NCBI GenBank assembly: GCA_044326545.1
Contig: JBIRBM010000001.1
Span: 124,001 to 188,000 of the forward strand
Direction: 5' to 3'
DNA from: JANWJE01 sp044326545
GTDB taxonomy: Bacteria > Chlamydiota > Chlamydiia > Chlamydiales > Parachlamydiaceae
Length of the DNA: 64,000 nucleotides
How positions within the stretch are numbered: the stretch's first letter is position 1; the number at the start of each line of letters is the position of its first letter. This document shows, piece after piece, positions 42,271 through 50,600 of the stretch. The position numbers and the translations under genes are program-made. A model generated the notes under the pieces. The model saw nothing but the letters and a program-made list of their open reading frames with translations, was not told the origin of the DNA and ran no database searches.

Positions 42271-42920
42271 GGCAGTGCCGGGAGTTCATCAATCAATTCG
42301 AAGCTATGTGCAAAAGCGATGATGTCTGATCGATGTATTTTCATTAATTTGGGAGGGCCGCTTGCTTTAATTGTGTAGTCAGCCCTCTTATATGCATTGA
42401 GTCCATCATCCTCTTGCTGTAATTGTCGTGCGTAGGAGGGGGCCAACTGCATGCTCCATCCAATAACTGTGATGGGGGTTTTTTCGATGATTCCCTCTCC
42501 CTCAAAAAATAATCCATGAAATCCCCCATGCGCCTCTTTTGTGGTTACGGTTGTAATCGGATCGAGTTCTTCGAACTGTCCTTTCCATCTTGCAACTTGC
42601 GCTTGAGGAGGAATGCGGATTTGGTTGCCTAAAATGGGGAATGTATGAATTGTGAGTCGGATAGAGTGTTGACCTTCTGAAATGGTAAATGCGCAAATCG
42701 CCTCAGTTGTATCGATAATAGATTGATTGGAGGGGGGATCTTTTCGTTTCCAGTGAGAGGGGACTTGAGCGCGATATAGCAAAGGCCGATTGAGTGTTGA
42801 GTCATTGTCTCGAGCTCTAAAGAATTGCCACCGATCGGGACGAAGAGGCGAAGGGGAGGTGCATCCAATTAAAAGGTAAGCGATGAAAAGGAGATAGTAA
42901 TGGGAATGTGTAGGTGTCAT
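42267..42920 (-). CDS. putative lipoprotein upstream of resB
   Basis: The 217-residue protein has an N-terminal lipobox, LLFIAYLLIGC with Cys20, so it is probably a lipoprotein of the inner or outer membrane. The mature part contains a beta-rich region (SIRLTIHTFPILGNQIRIPP, about residues 85-105) and no motif I recognise. Its stop overlaps the resB start by four bases, so it is likely part of the cytochrome c maturation operon or needs equimolar synthesis. Function unknown. Confidence 0.75.
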   Translation of the reverse strand: MTPTHSHYYLLFIAYLLIGCTSPSPLRPDRWQFFRARDNDSTLNRPLLYRAQVPSHWKRKDPPSNQSIIDTTEAICAFTISEGQHSIRLTIHTFPILGNQIRIPPQAQVARWKGQFEELDPITTVTTKEAHGGFHGLFFEGEGIIEKTPITVIGWSMQLAPSYARQLQQEDDGLNAYKRADYTIKASGPPKLMKIHRSDIIAFAHSFELIDELPALP

Positions 42921-42929
42921 AAAAGGGGA

Positions 42930-43275
42930 TTAGTCAAATTTGAATGAGTTTATTTTACCGCTGCCATGTTCTTGCAGCCAAGTTAGATTGCGGTTTTCCC
43001 ACAGATTGATCGCGACCCAATCGTTCGCTCCGCATAAAATGCCCAGGATTACTAATCGAGAGCCGTCGTAAAAATAGATAAAGAATGCCAAAAAGAGGTT
43101 AATCCTTGCAAACAGTTCGAAATGATTTCCATAGAGGCCTTCAATTTGTTTACTAAAAAATAAACTTCTTCATTATAAAATAATGGGTTGCAATCAGAAA
43201 ACGTATCATACTGTCGGCAAATATAGGTTCCATCAATTCGCACTCTGTATCGGTTAAATGATCTGGTTTAGTCAT
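42930..43275 (-). pseudogene. frameshifted small gene in the immunity position after the RHS tip
   Basis: Starting at 43275, nine bases after the RHS stop and preceded by AGGAAATA, one frame gives MTKPDHLTDTECELMEPIFA. Around 43205-43210 the coding sense moves to a second frame (FSDCNPLFYNEEVYF). Near 43155 it moves to a third (KQIEGLYGNHFELFARINLF, then GANDWVAINLWENRNLTWLQ) up to a stop at 42930. The total would be about 115 residues. Two frameshifts make it likely broken. Its position directly behind a polymorphic-toxin-like tip is where an immunity gene would be expected. I do not recognise the family. Confidence 0.55.
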
Positions 43276-43283
43276 TATTTCCT

Positions 43284-44416
43284 TTAAAAAAAATCTGGGA
43301 TAGTTCTTGCTGGACTTTTTGCGCTATTTGGACCACTTGCAGGGGGATAGTGAGGATTTGGATGATCTCCTCTACCATGATCAGTTACATCAGTTACATC
43401 AGTTCGTCCTTTAAATTCCCCTTTTTCATCAAATGTCGCTCCTTGAATATATGATCCTTTTCTTCCCTGTTGAATTCCTAGCGTTGTATGAGGTCCTTCA
43501 GCAGTAGGGTCTGGTAAATAGTTTGGATTGCAAGGATCTCTCGGTGGACCTCCTTGTATTTCATTATCCTTTCCCTTTCTTTTTCCTTTATCGACTTCTT
43601 CTTGAGTTTGCCCTGCTTCTTTTCCAACTTGATTGTAAGTATTATCAGCCCACTTTAACCCTTCATAAACTGCCAACCCAACTGTTGTTCCGATTGTCGT
43701 CCCAATGATAGCTTCAATTGTCATCCCGAAGATGACAACACCTTCTGCTCCAAATGCTCGAACAATAAAAGGAATGGCAAATGCAAATCTTCCATCGGGA
43801 TCTTTATAACAAAAGGGATTATTATGCACATAGCAATAAAGGTTTAAGCCATCTTCAAAACCAAGCGGGTCCGTTGTTTGCCAGCGCATCGAGCGGTTAT
43901 TGTAAAAGCGATGAGTAAAAAGGGAGAGGTCTGCCACTTCCCGTCTATTGGCAAGTCGCCAAGGATTTAAAATGTCTTTGAGATCATTTTTTACCTCTTT
44001 TGACCCAAAAACAGAATAACGAGTCCATTCCGCCAAGCTGCCATCAGCCCTTTGCAAAGCGCAGATATTCCTGCGCAAATCTTGGATTGGAAAAAATGTT
44101 TCCCCGTTGATTTCTGTTGCAAACGTGATGTCGTAACGATCATCCGGATGAACCAAACGAAATTCTTGCAATTTCCCGTCGCGCACACTGCCAATTTCTT
44201 GATTCCCTTGGTAAAGCAGTGTTTGAGTTCCTGACCGATCTTTGATCTCTAAGCACCTTCCAAAGGCATCGTAGACAAAAGAGCTGCGATTGCTCTCTTT
44301 TTCGCACACGATCAATCGATTACGATCCGGGCAAGCAAATCATAGGTGTAGCGAATCATGCCGGCAGCAGAGCGCGATTCCAGTAAGTTTCCCCTTTCAA
44401 AATATTGATTTCTACG
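43284..44416 (-). pseudogene. RHS/YD-repeat protein remnant with variable C-terminal tip
   Basis: The intact frame 44315-43284 (343 codons, TTG start) shows RHS core repeats (FVYDAFGRCLEIKDRSG, LVHPDDRYDITFATEINGE). The conserved core end HRFYNNRSMRWQTTDPLGFEDGLNLYCYVHNNPFCYKDPDGR occupies about residues 130-175. After it comes a hydrophobic linker and a tip containing PHTTLGIQQGRKGSY, TDHGRGDHPNPHYPP and many charged residues. That tip pattern is like C-terminal toxin domains of Rhs/contact-dependent systems. Upstream, a further repeat (YFERGNLLESRSAAGMIRYT) continues in another frame up to a stop near 44417, so the gene is frameshifted near 44340 and its N-terminal bulk is missing. It lies 33 bases from the sucA start, divergently. 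Confidence 0.8.
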
Positions 44417-44449
44417 CTAAATCTATGAATTGATCAGTTCGGAGTCAAA

Positions 44450-47167
44450 ATGGATGAAGAGGATGTATTAAAAAGCCAGATCTTGAGTGTCTCTTTTTTA
44501 GAAAATTTATTTCATGCATCGGGATCAAAAGAGTTAGATCCATCTTGGATGGAATTTTTTCAACAGATTGAAGATGGTAAGAAAATTGCTGCTCCGTTCT
44601 CTGTAGTGTCGGAAAAAATGCCCGGTCATGAACGAATTGAAAAGGTAGTCAATGCTTATCGCTGCCACGGGCATTTATCGGCTCAAGTGAATCCAATCGC
44701 TTTAGATCCTTCTCTTAAGCCAGATCATCTTGAATTCGCTCATTTAGGATTTGAGCCTTCTGAACAACAGGAGCTTTTTCCAACGCTTGGCTTGCTTGCA
44801 GAAGAGAAAGCCTCCTTAAGTAAAATAGTCGATCGATTGAATCAGCTTTACTGTCAATCGATTGGATACGAGTTTAAGGGGATTGTAGAGCCGGTAGTTG
44901 AATCTTGGATTCAAAGCGAAATCGAATCGGGTCGACTTGATCAACCTTTGAATGTGGAAAATAAACTTGCAATTTTGGATTTTTTAACAAAAGCAGAGGG
45001 ATTAGAGGAGTTTTTACACATTAAACATGCAGGAAAGAAGCGTTTTTCTCTAGAGGGGGCCGAAAGCTTAATTCCGATGCTTGCGTTCCTGGTTTCAAAA
45101 GGAGCTGAAGATGGAGTACAAGAGTTTTGTATTGGAATGTCTCACCGGGGACGTTTAAATGTTCTTGCAAACCTGTTGAATAAATCCATTTCGTCCATTG
45201 TGCAAGATTTTGATGAAGAATATGAGCCGGTGTCGGTTGAAGGTATGGGCGATGTCCGTTATCATAAAGGGTATGTCAATGAATGCGTAGAAACCTACTG
45301 TGGAAAGAGAATTAAACTCACTGTTCCTCCCAATCCAAGTCATTTAGAGTCGATCTATCCTGTTGTAGAGGGGCAAACCTATGCGAAGCAGTTTTTGGCA
45401 GACGATGAGGAAAAGAGGAGCCTAGTGATCCCTCTCTTGATTCATGGAGACGCTGCTTTTTCAGGCCAAGGTGTTGTGTATGAAACTCTGCAAATGAGCC
45501 AGCTAGAGGGATTTGAAACAGGAGGGACTCTTCATCTCATTCTTAATAATCAAATCGGGTTTACAACATCTGCGCAAAGCGCAAGATCTACATTATATTG
45601 CTCTGATATTGCAAAAACCTTCCGAGCCCCTGTTTTTCATGTTAATTGTGAAGATCCTGAAATCTGTGTTAAAATTGCTTTATTCGCGTTTGAAATTCGT
45701 CAGCGATTTCATTGCGATATTTTTATTGATTTGAATTGTTACCGCAAGTATGGACATAACGAAGGGGATGAGCCTGTGTTTACCCAGCCGCTGCACTATG
45801 AAATGATTCGGAAAAAACAATCGATTCGCTCGCTTTATGTTGATCAACTTCTCAAAGAATCCTCGATAGAGAAAGACGCGGCTGATGAGAGAAAAGAGGC
45901 TTTTAGAGAATCTCTTCGAAAAGCGTCTTCAAAAGGAGAAATAAAAGAGTCGTTTTCTTCCGCTCAATCTTTCATTCTCGATTGTTCGGTTTCCCTTTTT
46001 AGTCGGACTGAAACAAAAGTCGATGTTGCTGTTCTTCGCAGGGTCACTGACTCTTTTCTCTTGATTCCAGAAGGGTTCCATCTCCATCCTAAAGTCAAGA
46101 GTGTGTTTCAAGAAAGAGCTCAATTGATTCTTGAAGATCGCCCCATTGATTGGGCGACCGCAGAGCTCTTGGCTTACGGAACTTTAGTTGATGAGGGGGT
46201 CGCTGTGAGGCTTGTCGGACAAGATAGTGGCAGAGGGACGTTTAGTCACCGCCACGCTCTGTGGGTTGATCAGAGCAATAATACCTCTTATTTTCCTTTA
46301 TCTCATATTCGACCCGGACAAGGGCGCTTTGAGGTATTCAACACCAGCCTCTCTGAGGCAGCAGCTTTAGGTTTTGAATATGGCTACAGTACTGTGTCTA
46401 CGAGAGGATTGACGATTTGGGAGGCTCAATTTGGTGATTTTGCCAATTCAGCTCAGGTGATGATAGACCAATACATTGCAAGTGGAGAACAAAAGTGGAG
46501 GCAAACCTCAAATTTAGTCCTATTACTTCCTCATGGTTTTGAAGGTCAAGGCCCTGAGCATTCATCAGCCCGTCTTGAAAGATTTTTATCTCTTGCAGCA
46601 GATGATAATATGTCGATTGTGAATCCAACAACTCCAGCACAATTTTTTCATCTTTTGCGCAGGCAGGTAAAGCAATCTCATCGACAACCTTTAGTTGTGA
46701 TGACGCCAAAGGGGTTGCTTCGACATCCCTCATGTATCAGTTGCGTCAAAGATTTAACTGATGGGCAATTTTTATCTATTCTCCATGATGTGAATCAGGG
46801 AGCAGCCATTAAAAAAATGCTCTTTTGCAGCGGTCGCATTTTCTATGATTTAGATGCCTACAAAAAAAAAGAGGGACGAGATGATATTGCAATCATTCGC
46901 ATCGAGCAGTTATACCCTTTAAATATTGAAGAATTGCAACAAGTGATTAATCAATATCGGACTTGTGAAAAATATGAATGGGTTCAAGAAGAACCTGAAA
47001 ATATGGGGGCTTGGTCCTTTATTTTTCCTTATTTGAGCCAAGCGATTTTGCCTAAAACTGCGATTTCTTATGTAGGGCGTAAAAAAAGTGCATCGCCTGC
47101 CACAGGCTTTTATGCACGCCATAAACAAGAGTTAGCTCATATTTTAGATCAGGTTTTTCATACATGA
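44450..47167 (+). CDS. sucA: 2-oxoglutarate dehydrogenase E1 component
   Basis: E1 decarboxylates 2-oxoglutarate with thiamine diphosphate and passes the succinyl group to E2. The 905-residue protein has CIGMSHRGRLNVLANLLNK, HGDAAFSGQGVVYETLQMS, the ThDP-binding NCYRKYGHNEGDEPVFTQP, and the C-terminal SPATGFYARHKQE. Length is slightly shorter than E. coli SucA (933). GGAG upstream of the ATG supports the start. The stop overlaps sucB by four bases. The promoter must lie within or next to the RHS remnant because only 33 bases separate them. Confidence 0.96.
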   Translation: MDEEDVLKSQILSVSFLENLFHASGSKELDPSWMEFFQQIEDGKKIAAPFSVVSEKMPGHERIEKVVNAYRCHGHLSAQVNPIALDPSLKPDHLEFAHLGFEPSEQQELFPTLGLLAEEKASLSKIVDRLNQLYCQSIGYEFKGIVEPVVESWIQSEIESGRLDQPLNVENKLAILDFLTKAEGLEEFLHIKHAGKKRFSLEGAESLIPMLAFLVSKGAEDGVQEFCIGMSHRGRLNVLANLLNKSISSIVQDFDEEYEPVSVEGMGDVRYHKGYVNECVETYCGKRIKLTVPPNPSHLESIYPVVEGQTYAKQFLADDEEKRSLVIPLLIHGDAAFSGQGVVYETLQMSQLEGFETGGTLHLILNNQIGFTTSAQSARSTLYCSDIAKTFRAPVFHVNCEDPEICVKIALFAFEIRQRFHCDIFIDLNCYRKYGHNEGDEPVFTQPLHYEMIRKKQSIRSLYVDQLLKESSIEKDAADERKEAFRESLRKASSKGEIKESFSSAQSFILDCSVSLFSRTETKVDVAVLRRVTDSFLLIPEGFHLHPKVKSVFQERAQLILEDRPIDWATAELLAYGTLVDEGVAVRLVGQDSGRGTFSHRHALWVDQSNNTSYFPLSHIRPGQGRFEVFNTSLSEAAALGFEYGYSTVSTRGLTIWEAQFGDFANSAQVMIDQYIASGEQKWRQTSNLVLLLPHGFEGQGPEHSSARLERFLSLAADDNMSIVNPTTPAQFFHLLRRQVKQSHRQPLVVMTPKGLLRHPSCISCVKDLTDGQFLSILHDVNQGAAIKKMLFCSGRIFYDLDAYKKKEGRDDIAIIRIEQLYPLNIEELQQVINQYRTCEKYEWVQEEPENMGAWSFIFPYLSQAILPKTAISYVGRKKSASPATGFYARHKQELAHILDQVFHT

Positions 47168-48348
47168 AGAGTGAAATTAAAGTTCCCCAGATGGGAGAGT
47201 CTATTTCAGAAGCTATCATTGGTCAAATTCTTGTTGAAGCAGGCTCTTTTGTCAAAGCCGACACAGAACTTCTTGAACTTGAAACGGATAAAGTCAATCA
47301 AGTCCTTTACGCTCCTCAAGCGGGGGTAGTCACTTTGACTGTTAAAGCCGGAGAAATAGTCAAAATTGGGCAAATGATTGGATCGATTGATTCAATCGTT
47401 GAAAAAGACACGGATGGCATCCCATCTGTCTCAAACCAAAATATGATGCCAGCATCTGAAGGGATTACCAGTAAGAGTGAGAAAAAAGCTCCTCAAGAAG
47501 AACAAAAAAGAACCGAGCCGCTGCAAGATTGGACGATTCGCTTGACAACAGAGCATTTTATTGCCGACTTGCAGTGTCAAAAACAAGAAGAGGATGGCTC
47601 ATTAATTAAAGAAAATGTTGTTGATTTTGAAGGGGATCGGCCAGAGAAAAAAAAAGAGACACGCCGCCCTCTGTCTAAGATCAGGAAGGTTATTTCTGAG
47701 CGTATGCTTGAGGCGCAACAAACAATGGCGATCCTTACCACATTTAATGAAGTAGATCTGACAGAAGTGATGCAATTGCGTCAAAAATATAAAGAAGCTT
47801 TCATGAAAAGGTATGGACAAAAGCTTGGATTAATGTCTTTTTTTGTGAAAGGAGTGGTCTCTGCCTTGCAAGCATTTCCAAATTTAAATTCTTATCTTGA
47901 TGGTGATGAAATTGTTCATCGGCAATATTATGATGTAGGAGTTGCTGTTGGAACCGAAAAAGGGGTGATCGTTCCCATCCTTCGCAAATGCGATCATCTA
48001 AGTTTTGCTGAAATTGAAAAAGAGATTGAAAATTATGCTAAGAAAGCAAAAGAGGGCAAGTTGATTGTCGAGGATTTGCAAGGAGGAGGTTTTACTATTA
48101 CCAATGGGGGGATCTATGGATCGCTCCTTTCAACACCTATTCTTATCCCTCCTCAATGTGGGATTTTAGGGATGCATAAAATTCAAAAACGTCCCGTGGT
48201 AGTGGACGATCAGATCACGATTCGTTCAATGATGTATTTGGCTTTGAGTTATGATCACCGTTTAATTGATGGCAAGGAGGCTGTGTCGTTTTTAGTTCAT
48301 ATCAAAAATATGATCGAAGAGCCTTCTCGTTTATTGCTCGATATCTAA
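47164..48348 (+). CDS. sucB: dihydrolipoamide succinyltransferase (E2 of 2-oxoglutarate dehydrogenase)
   Basis: E2 carries the lipoyl arm and forms succinyl-CoA. The 394-residue protein has the N-terminal lipoyl domain with LELETDKVNQVL (lipoyl Lys43) and a charged hinge. The catalytic domain has PLSKIRKVISERMLEAQQTM, GGFTITNGGIYGSL and the active-site SYDHRLIDGKEA (HxxxDG). A clear peripheral-subunit binding domain before the catalytic part is hard to see; the linker (about residues 95-160) is unlike E. coli and may be degenerate. It overlaps sucA by four bases. Unlike in many bacteria, lpdA does not follow at once; miniature elements lie in between. Confidence 0.95.
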   Translation: MKSEIKVPQMGESISEAIIGQILVEAGSFVKADTELLELETDKVNQVLYAPQAGVVTLTVKAGEIVKIGQMIGSIDSIVEKDTDGIPSVSNQNMMPASEGITSKSEKKAPQEEQKRTEPLQDWTIRLTTEHFIADLQCQKQEEDGSLIKENVVDFEGDRPEKKKETRRPLSKIRKVISERMLEAQQTMAILTTFNEVDLTEVMQLRQKYKEAFMKRYGQKLGLMSFFVKGVVSALQAFPNLNSYLDGDEIVHRQYYDVGVAVGTEKGVIVPILRKCDHLSFAEIEKEIENYAKKAKEGKLIVEDLQGGGFTITNGGIYGSLLSTPILIPPQCGILGMHKIQKRPVVVDDQITIRSMMYLALSYDHRLIDGKEAVSFLVHIKNMIEEPSRLLLDI

Positions 48349-48360
48349 AAACCTTTAGTC

Positions 48361-48385
48361 GCTCCTCGTGCGTAAGGTGAGTGAT
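48361..48385 (+). repeat. dispersed intergenic repeat, copy 4
   Basis: GCTCCTCGTGCGTAAGGTGA followed by GTGAT matches the consensus right half (TCGCxCTxxCGGTGCGTAAGGTGAGT). It begins 13 bases after the sucB stop codon. The left arm of the palindrome is missing. Confidence 0.55.
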
Positions 48386-48449
48386 CATATTCGACTTTAA
48401 GCGAAGCTTTAGCTAATTTGGAAATTATAAAAAGAAATGATACAAAATT

Positions 48450-48729
48450 TAGGGCGTGTCATCAATTACTAATCGCCTCTATTCACGATGATTTCTCAAG
48501 CGATGTGACCACCCGCTTGGAAAGAACTTGAATAGACTTCTTCGGAAACTTGCTTTGGTTGAAAAAATTGCCCTTTTTGAGCAGATTGTTTTGAAAATTT
48601 TGAGAGCGTATGCTTCCATACGGTCGAAAAATTTTACAAAAAAGATGCGGAAAATGGCGGTTTTAGCAAGTCAATGAAGTTTCCGAAGAAGTCTAATAAA
48701 GGGTTATGATCAATTGATGACACGCCCTA
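48450..48729 (+). mobile_element. miniature inverted-repeat element interrupted by a second element
   Basis: The ends TAGGGCGTGTCATCAATT and AATTGATGACACGCCCTA are perfect 18-bp terminal inverted repeats. Without the inner insertion (48534-48694 plus one AAT copy) the sequence is about 116 bp and aligns with the element at 21841-21955 along its length, including CTAATCGCCTCTATTCA and GATGATTTCTCAAGCG. It lies between sucB and lpdA and contains no gene. No clear target duplication is visible. Confidence 0.85.
48534..48694 (+). mobile_element. 161-bp miniature element nested in the previous one, AAT target duplication
   Basis: The ends AGACTTCTTCGGAAACTT and AAGTTTCCGAAGAAGTCT are perfect 18-bp inverted repeats. 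AAT flanks it on both sides (48531-48533 and 48695-48697). Removing the element and one AAT restores ACTTGAATAAAG, the exact sequence at the corresponding site of the uninterrupted copy near 21920. The second genomic copy is at 26799-26958 in opposite orientation. Both arms pair imperfectly over their whole length. Confidence 0.9.
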
Positions 48730-48862
48730 AACTATCACCCAAAGGGTGGATTGTCGAAAACTTTCTCTTGCATGAATAGTAATCGTAAGTTTTCAAAGAA
48801 TTATGAATGCCTGCTAGAGCCAAGGCAAAGCTGCTCCTATATTTCGATGAAAAAAAGGAAAA

Positions 48863-50257
48863 ATGATGATGGAACGGTATGATCTTGCAGTGGTTGGATC
48901 TGGTCCTGGAGGATATGTTTCAGCGATTCGAGCGGCACAATTGGGATTTAAAACGGTCTGTATCGATAAAAATCAATCTCTTGGAGGAACTTGTTTGAAT
49001 GTTGGATGCATTCCCTCCAAAACTCTTTTACAAGCAACTGAATTATTATTCTATCTTCAGGATCAGGGAGAGGAGCAAGGCTTTGAATGGAGTGATTTAA
49101 GGCTAAATTTTTCTAAGCTGATGGAAAGGAAAAAAAAGGTGATTAGACATTTGAATGAAGGGATCGCCGCTCTTTTTCGCCAACATCAGATCAGTTTAAT
49201 TGAGGGCAGAGCTGAATTTATTGATTCGAATCATTTGCGCATCACCTCTCAAACAGGAGGGGTTACAGATATTGAAGCTGCCTATACATTAATTGCCACT
49301 GGCTCTGAGCCCATTCAATTAGGTGATATTCCTTTTGATGGAAGGCAAGTGATCTCCTCAACTGAGGCACTCAATCTCCCTAGCGTCCCTGATCGAATGG
49401 TGATTATAGGAGCCGGAGTCATTGGGGTTGAGTTGGCTTCTATTTATTGCCGGCTTGGGTCTCAAGTTCAAATAATCGAGATGCTAGATCACATCTGCCC
49501 GACGCTTGATGATGCATTATCTAAACACCTTCACAAGTTGCTGCAAAAACAAGGGATACAGGTTTTCTTGTCTAGCAAGGTGTTGAGTGCCATTGTTCAG
49601 CCCGATGAGGTGATTCTTGTTGCAGACTTAAACGGTGAATTGCACAATATCAGCGCCAATGTTGTGCTGGTTGCCGTAGGAAGGCGTTCTTATACAAAGG
49701 GATTGCAACTTGATCGAATAGGAGTAAAAACGGATCGAAGGGAGGGGATTGTCGTAGATGAGTGTTTTAGGACAACTCAATCAAATATTTTTGCAGTAGG
49801 CGATGTGATTGACGGTCCTATGCTGGCACACCGTGCCTCTGTAGAAGGGGTGGCTGTTGTGGAGTTTTTAAAAGGGAGGCGCCCTCGAGTTGACTATTTA
49901 TCGATTCCTAGTGTGATTTATACCTATCCCGAAGTTGCAGCAGTCGGATTGACACAGCAAGACGCTCGTCAAGCAGGACTCGATGTGATGGTGGGCATGA
50001 GCTTTTTTAGGGGAAATCCGCGCGCAAGGTGTAGTGGAGAAATAGAAGGTTTTGTGAAGGTGATAGGCGATAAATGCTCGGGACGTTTAGTTGGCCTCCA
50101 TATCATAGGGTCTCATGCATCAGAATTAATTTCTCAAGCAGTCGTTGCGATGCAGCTGAGAGCCAAGGTAAAGGATTTGGCAGATTTACCCCAGGCACAT
50201 CCTACTTTAAGTGAGACTTTAAAAGAAGCCGCTCTTAACGCGTTAGAGGGGATTTAA
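48863..50257 (+). CDS. lpdA: dihydrolipoamide dehydrogenase (E3)
   Basis: E3 reoxidises the dihydrolipoyl group of E2 with FAD and NAD+. The 464-residue protein has VVGSGPGGYVSAIRAAQLG at the N-terminus (FAD), the redox disulfide GGTCLNVGCIPSK with C44 and C49, the NAD-binding VIIGAGVIGVELASIY, the FAD motif FAVGDVIDGPMLAH and the C-terminal active-site AHPTLSE. AAAGGAAAA precedes three consecutive ATGs (48863, 48866, 48869); the first is used. In this organism it may serve both pyruvate and 2-oxoglutarate dehydrogenases. The 514-nt gap to sucB holds the miniature elements. Confidence 0.95.
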   Translation: MMMERYDLAVVGSGPGGYVSAIRAAQLGFKTVCIDKNQSLGGTCLNVGCIPSKTLLQATELLFYLQDQGEEQGFEWSDLRLNFSKLMERKKKVIRHLNEGIAALFRQHQISLIEGRAEFIDSNHLRITSQTGGVTDIEAAYTLIATGSEPIQLGDIPFDGRQVISSTEALNLPSVPDRMVIIGAGVIGVELASIYCRLGSQVQIIEMLDHICPTLDDALSKHLHKLLQKQGIQVFLSSKVLSAIVQPDEVILVADLNGELHNISANVVLVAVGRRSYTKGLQLDRIGVKTDRREGIVVDECFRTTQSNIFAVGDVIDGPMLAHRASVEGVAVVEFLKGRRPRVDYLSIPSVIYTYPEVAAVGLTQQDARQAGLDVMVGMSFFRGNPRARCSGEIEGFVKVIGDKCSGRLVGLHIIGSHASELISQAVVAMQLRAKVKDLADLPQAHPTLSETLKEAALNALEGI

Positions 50258-50600
50258 CCGTTTACATGCGACACGATAGCGCAATACAATCTAATCGCTA
50301 ACTGAATCAGCTTCCCGATCAAATGAGTCTATACTCATTCAACCTCAATCATGGAAATTTGGACTGCGCCAAAGTCCTCAGGTTGACAACTTGCTATTTT
50401 GAAATCGCGACCATCCTTGATCTTGCCGGGAGGTAAAATTTTCCTTCTCTCGTCGTTTTTGTCAAACTTTTGAGCTTTTTTGTCTATACAAAAACGAATT
50501 GATCTAAAAATATTTTAAATCTATCTTTTTGATTAAGATACTGGATTATAATCTCTTATTTATTTATCATCTCTTTATTTTTTTTATTATGAGGTGATTT

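Noticed and set aside
43052..43243. 63-codon frame on the minus strand as a separate gene
   Set aside because: It covers only the middle frame of the broken gene at 42930-43275; reading on in the neighbouring frames gives a better continuous protein.
50258..50600. A replication origin or regulatory array before the kinase-like gene
   Set aside because: Only one 7-bp palindrome is visible and no DnaA-box cluster could be recognised.
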